A program made the position numbers and the translations under genes. The notes under the pieces were generated by a model that did not search any database, was not told the DNA's origin, and saw nothing but the letters and a program-made list of their open reading frames with translations. Positions 17,368 through 25,690 of a stretch of DNA of 64,000 nucleotides are shown here, piece by piece. Each line of letters opens with the position of its first letter. The stretch's first letter is position 1. Source of the stretch: Luoshenia tenuis (GTDB taxonomy: Bacteria > Bacillota > Clostridia > Christensenellales > GCA-900066905); contig NZ_JACRSO010000001.1 of assembly GCF_014384745.1 (NCBI RefSeq), positions 124,001 through 188,000 of the forward strand. Reading direction: 5' to 3'.

Positions 17368-18048
17368 TTACTTGATAAATTTATAGCCCACGCCAAAGAC
17401 GGTTTCGATATAGTCCCCCAGGCCCAGCTTTTTGCGCAGCCGCTGGATGTGGATATCCACCGTGCGCGTATCGCCGGAGTATTCGTAGCCCCAGACAACA
17501 TCCAGCAGCATGGGCCGGGTGAGCACCCTGCCCCGGTTTTTGATCAGGCAGAGCAGCAGCTCATACTCCTTGGGCGTCAGGTTCACCTTTTCCTCCCCGC
17601 GCATCACCAGCATCTCAAGCGGGTAAAGCGTGAGATCGGCGATATGGATCACTTCCTCCTGGCCGCCCTCCCCCTTATCCCGATCCTGCCGGCGCAGGAT
17701 GGTCTTGATCCGGGCGATGACCTCGCGCAGGTCGAAGGGCTTGGTGATATAATCGTCCGCGCCGGCCTCCAGCCCTAACACCTTATCCTCTACGTAAGAG
17801 CGCGCCGTCAGCATGATGATCGGGATATTCTGGTCCTCGGTCACCGTGCGGCAGATCTGCAGCCCGCTCATATCCGGCAGCATCCAGTCCAGCAGCATCA
17901 GCGCGGGTGAAAAATCCTTGATCTTTTGCAGGGCCTGCGCGCCATCATGGGCGACGGCCACCTCAAACCCCTCTTTATTTAAGCCGTACGCCAGCAGCTC
18001 GGCGATCGGCACCTCATCTTCCACAATCAAAATCCGCTTACTTTCCAT
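17368..18048 (-). CDS. OmpR/PhoB-family response regulator
   Basis: 226 residues. The receiver domain has the acidic pair (VEDE), phospho-acceptor Asp in LMLLDWMLPD (near 54), Thr in MLTARS and Lys in YITKPFD. The C-terminal winged helix has LTPKEYELLLCLIKN and VDIHIQRLRKKLG. It is the first gene of the operon with the sensor kinase and propeller lipoprotein. Inverted repeats 35-100 bp upstream of the start are candidate autoregulatory sites. Confidence 0.95.
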   Translation of the reverse strand: MESKRILIVEDEVPIAELLAYGLNKEGFEVAVAHDGAQALQKIKDFSPALMLLDWMLPDMSGLQICRTVTEDQNIPIIMLTARSYVEDKVLGLEAGADDYITKPFDLREVIARIKTILRRQDRDKGEGGQEEVIHIADLTLYPLEMLVMRGEEKVNLTPKEYELLLCLIKNRGRVLTRPMLLDVVWGYEYSGDTRTVDIHIQRLRKKLGLGDYIETVFGVGYKFIK

Positions 18049-18396
18049 CTGTGCACCCCTCCCGCATATGGTATGAGATGAATTGTAACAGATAGTTGTT
18101 ACAAACTTATCTCAATTTCACTGCCAGTTTCTTACGATTTTAAGAAACTTAGCCAATAAAAATTCCGTAATAAAGCATAATCGCGCGCCAATAGGGCGCG
18201 CGATTATACATCCGGTTATCAAGCAGAGAGAAGTAAAAAGTACGGTTATGCGTCCAACACATGTCCATACTTCTGATACCAATGAAGATCAGCTTCATTG
18301 TAGCACAGCTGTAGGACTAAATAAAATGCGCAATTTTACCAAAATACAGGCGCGCAAATTGTGCTTTATTACACAATTACCGTTCACACGCTCCGC
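18049..18396. other. intergenic region with several inverted repeats
   Basis: No gene is supported in these 348 bp. They hold five inverted repeats: 18083-18104 (TTGTAACA / TGTTACAA, 6-bp spacer), 18126-18149 (AGTTTCTTA / TAAGAAACT, 6-bp spacer), 18177-18207 (13-bp GC-rich stem ending in ATTAT), 18280-18300 (CAATGAAG / CTTCATTG) and 18357-18378 (AATTGTG / CACAATT). The GC-rich stem may end transcription of the upstream lipoprotein gene, although its T run is weak. The first two lie in the promoter region of the response regulator. Confidence 0.6.
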
Positions 18397-19671
18397 TTAT
18401 TCCGGTTTGATGATCGTTTCTTCGCCCCTCACATCGTCATAGGCATAAACGCCGTCCGCCTTACACAATAACCGCGTCACTTCCAAGTCGGCCACCGCGG
18501 CGACTGTTTCGCTTTCCGGCTCCAGTGATTTGAGCTTTAACCCGTCCGCCGTATCGGAAAAGTAAAGCAGCCCCTTATAAAAGGCCAGGTTAGCTGCCTG
18601 CGCCGTATAGACCGTGCCCTTTTCATGGGTGCGCAGGTCATACGCCGCAATAGGCGTGCCCTCGCCGCTGGTATCGATGGTGTAATACCGTTCCCCGGCA
18701 AAATCCACCGCGATGATATTATAGCCCTGCAAGGGGGTAAAGCGGTTACCCGTTGCCGCAGGGGTTTCGTAAGTGACCCCCTCGGCTTTGCCGCTGCTCC
18801 AGCTGGCCGCGGCCGCGCGCTTTAAAAACTCTTTATCCGACAGGCCAAAATACTTATACGCCTGCCCGGCGTCCGCCTCCGCCTCCCGCGCGGCATCCAG
18901 GTGGAAGTACTCCCCATCGATCTTTACGGTATTCCACACATCCTTTATATCCTCGCCAAAGGTGATATGCACCTCGACCCCCATCTGGTCGAGCAGGTAG
19001 CGCATCAGCTGCGCAAACCCCAACGCATCGGTACGCCCATCCAGCAGACCGTGCAGCGCGCCGCTGTAGGTTTCCCCGCTCTCGGTATCCAGCGTAATAT
19101 TGGCGCAAAGGTACTGGTACAGCTCCATCACGGCGCTGGCGGCCGGGCGCTCCTGCCCCGCTACTACCTGAAGAATCTCGCTGACCCTTGCCCGGAAGGC
19201 ATCCCGGTCCTGCTTCCCTTGCTCCAGATCTCCCTCATAAAGGATAGAAAGCGTCTTGCCATCCTCGCCCAACTCCAGCCCTGCAAAGTAGCCGAATTCA
19301 TAGCAGTCCTCCAGCGCCTGGGCTACCTTTTCCACTGCCTCACGATCAGCGCCAAACGCCGAAATGTCCAGCTCGGTCTTTTGCTCTTGCACCGCGTCAA
19401 ACACGGCTTTATACAGCGCTTCATCCGGGCCAATGTGTTCTTTGGCAAAATAGCCCAACTTGTACATATCGTACCCGGCCGGGGTCAGCTTGTCCTCCTG
19501 CTCCGGGACTACCACAGGCTCCGGCTCATCCTGCTGCGCACCGGGGATGACCTCGTTTACCTGATACTCGTCCTCCGGCAGCAGTTCTTCTTCCTGCGGG
19601 GCGCAGGCCGCCGTAACCAGCAGGCTGGCGCAAAGCGCCGCAGCACACCATCTATACAAATTCCTCGCCAT
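18397..19671 (-). CDS. lipoprotein with degenerate transglutaminase-like domain
   Basis: 424 residues from the ATG at 19671, which lies inside the 3' end of the FemAB gene. The N-terminus (MARNLYRWCAAALCASLLVTAAC) is an export signal with a lipobox-like Cys, followed by an acidic linker. Residues about 180-300 match the transglutaminase-like fold: ALGFAQLMRYLLDQMGVEVHI and DVWNTVKIDGEYFHLD. However, the usual catalytic Cys (GxCxGxA) and His (AHAWN) are absent; the aligned positions read DALGFA and KDVWN. The C-terminal 110 residues have propeller-like strands (YYTIDTSGEGTPIAAYDL). It is probably a surface protein acting by binding. Coupling to the FemAB-type gene suggests an envelope role. 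Confidence 0.65.
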   Translation of the reverse strand: MARNLYRWCAAALCASLLVTAACAPQEEELLPEDEYQVNEVIPGAQQDEPEPVVVPEQEDKLTPAGYDMYKLGYFAKEHIGPDEALYKAVFDAVQEQKTELDISAFGADREAVEKVAQALEDCYEFGYFAGLELGEDGKTLSILYEGDLEQGKQDRDAFRARVSEILQVVAGQERPAASAVMELYQYLCANITLDTESGETYSGALHGLLDGRTDALGFAQLMRYLLDQMGVEVHITFGEDIKDVWNTVKIDGEYFHLDAAREAEADAGQAYKYFGLSDKEFLKRAAAASWSSGKAEGVTYETPAATGNRFTPLQGYNIIAVDFAGERYYTIDTSGEGTPIAAYDLRTHEKGTVYTAQAANLAFYKGLLYFSDTADGLKLKSLEPESETVAAVADLEVTRLLCKADGVYAYDDVRGEETIIKPE

Positions 19672-20800
19672 AATTTTTCCCAAATCCTTTTTCCTTTTTT
19701 GCGCCCCCGCCGCCCGAGCGGTGCAACCGGATGCGCACGCGTTTAACCCGCAGCGCCGCCTGCGCACGCCCCTGGCGCAGCCGCAGCCCCAGCGCCATCA
19801 AGCCGTAAGCGGCTGGACGCAGCACGTCATCCCACTCTCCGCAAAAGGTCATCCATCGCCCGCCAAAGCCCTTTTTGTAGCGGTATAAGCCATATGTGCT
19901 CTGGCCGGGGGCGCTGGGCTTGTCCCCCGGCACGCCGCGCATATCATAGCAAACGCACCCATCTTGCAGGGCAGCCTGCATCATCTCCCACTGCAGGCGG
20001 TAGTTGGGCATGACCTCCCGGTGCTCGTTACCGGACGCACCATAAAGATACCACGATTTATCCCCATACGTCAAAGCCAACGTACCGGCAATGGGTACGC
20101 CCTCATAATCCGCCATATACAGATGCACCTTTTCGCCAAAGGAGAGCATGATCTTTTCAAAATAGCGCTCGTTCCGGGTCGGAAAACCGTCCCGCAGGCC
20201 GGTTTGGCGCATCAAACGGGTGAATTCGCCCAGATCCTCCACCGTACCCTGGCGCACCGTCACGCCGCGGCGGCCCGCCAGGCGGATATTGTACCGCGTT
20301 TTGGGCCGGCACTGTGCCAGCAGCCTTTCCTGCGTTTGACCGTATAAGTCCACCCGGAAAACGCCTCGGGGCTGGATGCAGCCCGAATGGCTCAGCGGTT
20401 TGCCGTGCCTGAGCCCCGCCTTTTGAAAAAGCGCGGCCACATAACCGCTGCTGTCCTCCACATCCGGGTCCACCTTCAATGCCACGGCCCGGTGCCTGCG
20501 GGCATATGCACGCGCCCCGCCCAACAGCGCCAGCACCGTATCTTCATCCATCATATCACACACCGGCCCCCGGGGGGAATAGATAAAGCAGCCCCCGTCC
20601 AGCGGCACCTTTTTGCAAAGCAGCGCCATGCTCCCCCGTATGCGGCCGTCCCCGTCACGGCAGATAAGCGCATCCCAGCGCCAGTTATCCTTTACATCCG
20701 CCCAATGTGATGACTGCATAAAGTGCCCAAACGGGCTGGCGGAAACGAATGCCTCATACTCTTCCAGGGTATCTCTGCTTACGGCCTCGGTGGTTCGCAT
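19652..20800 (-). CDS. FemAB-family peptidoglycan-bridge or GNAT-like aminoacyltransferase
   Basis: 382 residues from the ATG at 20800 (MRTTEAVSRDTLEEYEAFV, with AGGGACG upstream). Features match Fem/MurM enzymes: SPFGHFMQSSHWADVK, FIYSPRGPVCD, KVDPDVEDSSGYVAALF, RPKTRYNIRLAGRRGV, and the C-terminal YMADYEGVPIAGTLALTYG and YDMRGVPGDK. Fem enzymes add amino acids from aminoacyl-tRNA to lipid II on the cytoplasmic side of the membrane. The amino acid and acceptor cannot be predicted. The 3' end overlaps the lipoprotein gene by 20 bp, so the two are translationally coupled. Confidence 0.85.
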   Translation of the reverse strand: MRTTEAVSRDTLEEYEAFVSASPFGHFMQSSHWADVKDNWRWDALICRDGDGRIRGSMALLCKKVPLDGGCFIYSPRGPVCDMMDEDTVLALLGGARAYARRHRAVALKVDPDVEDSSGYVAALFQKAGLRHGKPLSHSGCIQPRGVFRVDLYGQTQERLLAQCRPKTRYNIRLAGRRGVTVRQGTVEDLGEFTRLMRQTGLRDGFPTRNERYFEKIMLSFGEKVHLYMADYEGVPIAGTLALTYGDKSWYLYGASGNEHREVMPNYRLQWEMMQAALQDGCVCYDMRGVPGDKPSAPGQSTYGLYRYKKGFGGRWMTFCGEWDDVLRPAAYGLMALGLRLRQGRAQAALRVKRVRIRLHRSGGGGAKKEKGFGKNYGEEFV

Positions 20801-20936
20801 ATCGTACAACGTCCCTTTCTGCAATGCAATAGTCAAAAGCACCTTTGTAGATTACCCTTTCCATATTGCGGCGCAGAAAAATAGATATGACAGAAACGTA
20901 AAATAAACCGCCAAATTATTTCATATTTGTTAAAAT

Positions 20937-20959
20937 TAAAAAGCGGCCTTATGGCCGCT
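20937..20959 (-). terminator. terminator of the cation exchanger gene
   Basis: AGCGGCC / GGCCGCT with a 4-base loop, then TTTTTAATTTT on the minus strand, 17 bp after the exchanger stop codon. Confidence 0.8.
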
Positions 20960-20976
20960 CTTTAACGGTTAGCGGA

Positions 20977-21921
20977 CTAACCAATCATCAGCTTGGCAAT
21001 ATATCCCCCATATACCGCCACCAGCGCGACGCCCTGCCAGCGACGAAACCGCCCATACAGCAGCGCCGGCACGGTCGCGATCCCCATTAGAATCATCATG
21101 ACCGGGATATCCATCACCAGGGTCTGATGGCTGACCATCAGCCCCTCCGGGGAAATAAAGGTACACGCGCTCAGGATCAGTGTCAGGTCGATAATATTGG
21201 CGCCGATGATATTGCCTACCGACAGGTTGTGTTCCTTTTTCGCCAGGGCGGTCAGGGTCGTTACCAGCTCCGGCAAGGACGTCCCCAGCGCGATCAGCGT
21301 AAGGCCGATGATATCTTCCGAAATGCCGGCCATGCGCGCCAAAAGCGCGCCGTTATCCACCAAAAGCTGCGCGCCCCACAGGATCCCTCCTAACCCCAGG
21401 GCGAACTTAACGGCATTGCCGCCCGCCTCCCGGGCTACGAACCTGCGCCGCGGGATGTGGGCAGCGCGGTTATTGCGCGCAACAGAGTTGACGTTTAAAA
21501 TGATATAAAGCACGACCAGCGCCAGCAGGATGATGGCCTCCGGATTGGTGAGCAGCCCATTGGCGGCGGTAAAAAGCAGTACCGCGCCGGAGCTGATCAT
21601 CATAAACCCCTTTTCCAGCAGTTCCCGGCGGCTGATCGCCCCCGGCATAAACAGCAGCGACAGGGCCATGATTAGCCCGATATTGCAGATCACCGACCCT
21701 ACCGCATTGCCGATCCCCATCCCTACCGAGCCCGAGGCCACCGAGATGAGCGATACGCAAAGCTCCGGCAGCGTGGTGGCCAGGCTTACGATGGTCGCCC
21801 CAATAATGAATTTGGGGATGCCCGTGACCTCTGCGATCCATACCGCCGCATCCACGAACAGGTCCCCACCTTTGATGATTAAAAACAGCCCCACCGCAAA
21901 GAGTAAGATGATCCACCACAT
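20977..21921 (-). CDS. calcium/sodium antiporter (CaCA family, YrbG-like)
   Basis: 314 residues. The frame continues upstream, but the real start is the ATG at 21921 (MWWIILLFAVGLFLIIKGGD) after GGGAG. The protein has ten hydrophobic segments in two repeats. Each carries an alpha-repeat motif of the CaCA superfamily: GATIVSLATTLPELCVSL (near 45) and LTLIALGTSLPELVTTL (near 220). The second repeat also has GNIIGANIIDLTLIL, matching NAVGSVICNIGLIMA in the first. It would exchange Ca2+ for Na+ or H+ across the membrane. It is monocistronic, downstream of pepT. Confidence 0.93.
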   Translation of the reverse strand: MWWIILLFAVGLFLIIKGGDLFVDAAVWIAEVTGIPKFIIGATIVSLATTLPELCVSLISVASGSVGMGIGNAVGSVICNIGLIMALSLLFMPGAISRRELLEKGFMMISSGAVLLFTAANGLLTNPEAIILLALVVLYIILNVNSVARNNRAAHIPRRRFVAREAGGNAVKFALGLGGILWGAQLLVDNGALLARMAGISEDIIGLTLIALGTSLPELVTTLTALAKKEHNLSVGNIIGANIIDLTLILSACTFISPEGLMVSHQTLVMDIPVMMILMGIATVPALLYGRFRRWQGVALVAVYGGYIAKLMIG

Positions 21922-22004
21922 TCTACTTTTTCTCCCATCATACAAGCTCTTATCTACTCTACGTAAAAGCCTGTGACGGTATGCCTGCGTGGCGGGTAAA
22001 GAAA

Positions 22005-22034
22005 ACGGACGGACGCAAAAATGCGCCCGCCCGT
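22005..22034 (-). terminator. terminator of pepT
   Basis: A 13-bp stem including G-U pairs (ACGGGCGGGCGCA / TGCGTCCGTCCGT) followed by TTTCTTT on the minus strand, directly after pepT. Confidence 0.75.
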
Positions 22035-22054
22035 ACCCGCATGCTTTTAAACAC

Positions 22055-23293
22055 TCAATCCGCCTGCGCCGCCAAATGAACGATGCGGCAAATGACTTTG
22101 GCAGCCATCTCCAGGGACTCTGCCACCAGGTATTCATACCTTCCATGGGCGTTGTGCCCGCCGGTAAAGAGGTTGGGGCAGGGGAAGCCATCCGGCCGGG
22201 TGGAAAGCATGGCGCCATCCGTGCCGCCGCGTATGGGCATGACCACCGGCGTAACGCCCAGTTGCGCCATGGCCTCCAGCGCCAGATGTTTAACCTGCGG
22301 ATGCTCTTCCAGGCGCTGGGCCATGTTGGCATATTGGTCCTGCAATTCTACCGCTACGGTGCCTTCGCCATAGCGCGCGTTAAGCCGCTTGGCCACCTCC
22401 AGCATCATCGCCTTGCGCCGCTGCAGGCCGTCCTGTTCAAAATCGCGCAGAATATAGGTCAGCTGCGCCCGCTCCACTGTGCCGCTTTGCGCCCGGAGGT
22501 GATAAAATCCCTCATACCCCTGGGTATTGGCGGGCGTCTCCCCCTGCGGCAGGGCCATGGCATATTCCGCCGCGATCAGGGCCGCATTCACCATCACATC
22601 CTTGGCGGAGCCCGGGTGGCTGCTCACCCCTTTGACCGAAACCCTCGCCTGCGCCGCGTTAAAATTCTCGTACTCAAACTCGCCCAGCGCGCCGCCATCT
22701 AACGTGTACCCAAAATCCACGCCAAAGCCCTGGGCGTCAAAATACTTTACGCCGTTGCCCACCTCCTCATCCGGCGTAAAGCCGATGCGGATCTTGCCGT
22801 GTGCGATCTCCGGATGGGCCAGCAGATGCGCCATCGCCTCCATAATCGCGGCGATGCCCGCTTTATCATCCGCGCCCAGCAGGGTTTTGCCATCGGTTAC
22901 CACCAAGGTTTGCCCTACATATGCCGTAAGCGAGGGGTAGCGCCCCGGCGAGAGCACGATCCCCTGCTCCGGGTCAAGCGTGATATCCCCGCCATCGTAA
23001 TTTGCCACCACCCGGGGCCGCACATTGGCCCCGGAAAGATCGGGGCTGGTATCCATATGCGCCAGAAAACCGATGGCAGGCGCACCCTCGTACCCCGGTG
23101 TTGCGTGCAGCGTAGCGGTTAGATATCCGTAGTCATCCACTTTTACATCCCTCAGCCCCAGCTGCCGGCACTCCTGCGCCAGCATTTGGGCGAAGGACTT
23201 CTGGTTTGGGGTGCTGGGATAATCCTGCGCTTCATAGGCAGAGGCCGTATCATAGGTTACGTACTTTAAAAACCGTTCAAGGGCTGCTTGCAT
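22055..23293 (-). CDS. pepT: peptidase T (M20 family tripeptidase)
   Basis: 412 residues from the ATG at 23293 (MQAALERFLKYVTYDTAS), the usual length of PepT. Zinc-site motifs of the M20 family are intact: FLAHMDTSPD, LLGADDKAGIAAIMEA, GFTPDEEVGNG and the dimerisation-domain start GVSSHPGSAKD. Near the end are PIRGGTDGAML and NLFTGGHNAHGRYEY. It removes the N-terminal residue from tripeptides in the cytoplasm. It is monocistronic. Confidence 0.96.
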   Translation of the reverse strand: MQAALERFLKYVTYDTASAYEAQDYPSTPNQKSFAQMLAQECRQLGLRDVKVDDYGYLTATLHATPGYEGAPAIGFLAHMDTSPDLSGANVRPRVVANYDGGDITLDPEQGIVLSPGRYPSLTAYVGQTLVVTDGKTLLGADDKAGIAAIMEAMAHLLAHPEIAHGKIRIGFTPDEEVGNGVKYFDAQGFGVDFGYTLDGGALGEFEYENFNAAQARVSVKGVSSHPGSAKDVMVNAALIAAEYAMALPQGETPANTQGYEGFYHLRAQSGTVERAQLTYILRDFEQDGLQRRKAMMLEVAKRLNARYGEGTVAVELQDQYANMAQRLEEHPQVKHLALEAMAQLGVTPVVMPIRGGTDGAMLSTRPDGFPCPNLFTGGHNAHGRYEYLVAESLEMAAKVICRIVHLAAQAD

Positions 23294-23341
23294 CCTGTTT
23301 TCCCCCGTTCTTTTTTCTTTATTATACACGATAGATATCAA

Positions 23342-23369
23342 AAGCGGCGCGCATTTAAGCGCACCGCTT
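23342..23369 (-). terminator. terminator of the CDF-like gene
   Basis: Stem AAGCGG-GCGC / GCGC-CCGCTT with one internal mismatch, and TTTT on the minus strand, directly downstream of the CDF-like gene. Confidence 0.6.
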
Positions 23370-23391
23370 CAATTCACTCAAATATTTCTTT

Positions 23392-24183
23392 TTAACCTCT
23401 CCTCCGGAGCGAAAAGAGCGCGCATCTTCCCATAAAATTTGCTTTTACCATGTGTGAACCGGACGGGCCTGCCAGGCCTGAAAGATCTATATCGGCATAT
23501 CGCCCATCCCAGCGGATGCATATCCCGCGCGGGGGCTGGGATATATCGCAAGCGCGCGCCAGCTGAACCACCTCTTTTATCCATCCGGTACTCTCCCGTT
23601 TCAGGATCGCCCGCATCGCCAACAGCAGCCGCCCGGCGGCGTAAAGGCTTAAAGCCAGGCCGGCAATCAAATCCGCCCATGCCAGGCCATACTGCCCGCC
23701 TATCGTCCCCGCCAACGCAAATACCGCCAGCGGCAGACGGGCCCTTCTATCCAGCGCCTCGCCCCGCAGCACCGCGCTTTGCCTTCGCCTTGCCGCGCAG
23801 CGCAGGCAGCGGTATCCGCATTCTATCCCCGCCAGCATCAGCAAAGCCAGCGGGACGCTGAACGCCAAAGGGACTGGCGTGTGCGCCGCGCCCAGCCGCC
23901 GGATCGCCGCGATCATGAGCAGCGTACAAAACAGCACCCCCAGCGCACCGATGACCAGGGCCCCCAGCGCGCCGTATTCCGTACGCCTGCGGGCCTCTTT
24001 CTCCGCTCTTGCCTGCCAATAGACGCAGGCAAGCGGCGCGAGCACGCCCTGAACGCCCACAAGGGCCAGCCCCACCAGCCCCAGGCTGCCCGTCATATAC
24101 CCCGCGGCCGCGGCCAGCACCACCCAAACGGCGGCCGCCAATGCTAAAATGCGCATACCGCCATCCCTGCGTCCATTTTCCAT
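23392..24183 (-). CDS. degenerate cation-diffusion-facilitator-like membrane protein
   Basis: 263 residues from the ATG at 24183 (MENGRRDGGMRIL; ATG 24192 is an alternative) after AAAGGCGG. The hydrophobic pattern follows CDF transporters: TGSLGLVGLALVGVQGVLA matches the CDF TM1-TM2 region, EYGALGALVIGALGVLF matches TM3, and YGLAWADLIAGLALSLYAAG matches the TM5-TM6 junction, followed by a C-terminal segment (TGWIKEVVQLARAC). The paired Asp/His residues that bind metal in CDF TM2 and TM5 are missing, so transport of Zn/Fe/Mn by the normal mechanism is unlikely. It follows the propeller gene by 17 bp and probably works with it. The family call is my alignment by eye. Confidence 0.55.
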   Translation of the reverse strand: MENGRRDGGMRILALAAAVWVVLAAAAGYMTGSLGLVGLALVGVQGVLAPLACVYWQARAEKEARRRTEYGALGALVIGALGVLFCTLLMIAAIRRLGAAHTPVPLAFSVPLALLMLAGIECGYRCLRCAARRRQSAVLRGEALDRRARLPLAVFALAGTIGGQYGLAWADLIAGLALSLYAAGRLLLAMRAILKRESTGWIKEVVQLARACDISQPPRGICIRWDGRYADIDLSGLAGPSGSHMVKANFMGRCALFSLRRRG

Positions 24184-24200
24184 AGCGATCATCCGCCTTT

Positions 24201-25541
24201 CTATTCCACCTGCCAGGCCGTCAGCCCCGGCGTTCCCGAGGCTGCGGGGTCCAACGCGCCCACGTACAGGCAATCCCCCTGGGCGGTAATATCCGCCGCT
24301 ACCTCGCCGCCGTTCACAAAGCTGCGCTTGAGCGCTCCGCCATTTTGACTGTCGCAGCCCCGCAGCATGCCCTTTTGATCTGCCCAGACGAAAAGATCGT
24401 TACACAGCACGCCGCTGGAGTAGCCCGCAAAGGGCGAGCGCGTGCGCCACAGTTGGCGGCCGCTGTGGATCTCCAGCGCCAGCATTTTCTGCTGGATCAC
24501 CTCCCGTCCGCTGAGCTGGCGGGCCGTTATAATGATCTTGCCCCCGCCGATGCTGGCCGCATCGGCCTGCCAGCCGTTGCCCGCCGGGAACGGGCCCAGC
24601 TCCAGCCGCGTGTGCCAGCGGATCTTGCCGGTATCCGCCTCAAAGCAATAGTAAAACCCATCCTGCAATGGCGCGCCCACCATAACCTTGCCGCTGATCT
24701 TAAATAGTGCCGGCACGCCCCCCGCCAACACCGGTTCGCTCTCGCAAACGCGGGTGCCGTATTTCCATAACAGGCTTCCGCTGCTCAGGTCCGCCGCGAC
24801 GACCTCCTCACTGCGCCGCCAACCCCGGCGCTTGTGTACGGACACGTAAAGCCTGCGCTCCTTCAACAGCAGGGCGGCCGTAGCGCCCAGCGTGGCCTCG
24901 TGCAGATTGCCGCTGCCCGCCACCGCCAGGGACCACAGGGCCTGCCCCTGCGCCTGGGTATAGGCGTAAATGCCGGTCTGCTGGGCGCTATCCAGGCCGT
25001 TGGCTAACAGATATACGTTTTCGCCATCTGCCTGCACGCCCACCGGGTCCACGCCATCGGGCAGGGTAATCTGCCAGTGCAGGCAGCCCGTATGCAGGTT
25101 CAGGCAGGCCAGCAGCCCCCCGCCACCCAAGCCGCGCCGGGCTACATACCAGCAATCCCCCAGGGTGATGCCCGGGCCGGCAAAGTCCTTCAGCTCAGCC
25201 TCCCTGCCAAGGGCGATCATCCGCTTCCACAGCAAACGGCCGCTGCGTTTATTGACGCAATAGGCATATCCGCCGCCCGACAAAAAGTATACCCGCTCGC
25301 CATTGACGATGGGCTTGACCCCGACCCCGCCGCAACAGGTGAACGTCCATATCTGGCGCAGGCGCTTGTAGCGCAGCACGTCGATCTGGGGCTGGTCGGC
25401 AATGCGGTTGTTGGCGTGTACGGCGCGCACCTGCCAGCTGTCCGGCCGCGCCGACAGGCTGGGGCAGGTCCGGTCATAATGGTATTCATAAAACCGCGGC
25501 GTCCTTTTAAACTGATCTAATAATATATTTGAATCACGCAC
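24201..25541 (-). CDS. PQQ-like beta-propeller repeat protein
   Basis: About 446 residues from the GTG at 25541, eight bases after GGGAG. It has repeated blades of the PQQ/quinoprotein-like type, with strands ending in Trp motifs: NKRSGRLLWKRM, NLHTGCLHWQIT, DLSSGSLLWKYG, EADTGKIRWHTR and EIHSGRQLWRTR. There is no signal peptide, unlike most exported quinoproteins, so it may be cytoplasmic or carried out in another way. No catalytic residues are recognised; a binding scaffold is most likely. It is the first gene of a two-gene operon with the CDF-like protein. Confidence 0.75.
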   Translation of the reverse strand: MRDSNILLDQFKRTPRFYEYHYDRTCPSLSARPDSWQVRAVHANNRIADQPQIDVLRYKRLRQIWTFTCCGGVGVKPIVNGERVYFLSGGGYAYCVNKRSGRLLWKRMIALGREAELKDFAGPGITLGDCWYVARRGLGGGGLLACLNLHTGCLHWQITLPDGVDPVGVQADGENVYLLANGLDSAQQTGIYAYTQAQGQALWSLAVAGSGNLHEATLGATAALLLKERRLYVSVHKRRGWRRSEEVVAADLSSGSLLWKYGTRVCESEPVLAGGVPALFKISGKVMVGAPLQDGFYYCFEADTGKIRWHTRLELGPFPAGNGWQADAASIGGGKIIITARQLSGREVIQQKMLALEIHSGRQLWRTRSPFAGYSSGVLCNDLFVWADQKGMLRGCDSQNGGALKRSFVNGGEVAADITAQGDCLYVGALDPAASGTPGLTAWQVE

Positions 25542-25690
25542 ATCTATCGCTCCCAATAACCATCATATTGATATTCCCAATTTATGCCGCCGGCAGGTTT
25601 TCTGTTCGCCCTCAGTAGGGTGCTAGGCGCCCTTTCCCCAACAGAAAAAATGTGCTATGATTTGGAAATAGATCATAACGAGGTGGCGTA

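Noticed and set aside
18083..18104. Possible WalR-type direct repeat upstream of the response regulator
   Set aside because: The TGT-A-C half sites are 13 bp apart, not the 11 bp of WalR sites; I keep it only as an inverted repeat.
18248..18442. 64-codon plus-strand frame
   Set aside because: No ribosome binding site, no recognisable protein, and it runs into the end of the minus-strand lipoprotein gene.
21922..22332. N-terminal extension of the Ca/Na exchanger frame
   Set aside because: It overlaps pepT in another frame, has no membrane character, and a good start with ribosome binding site exists at 21921.
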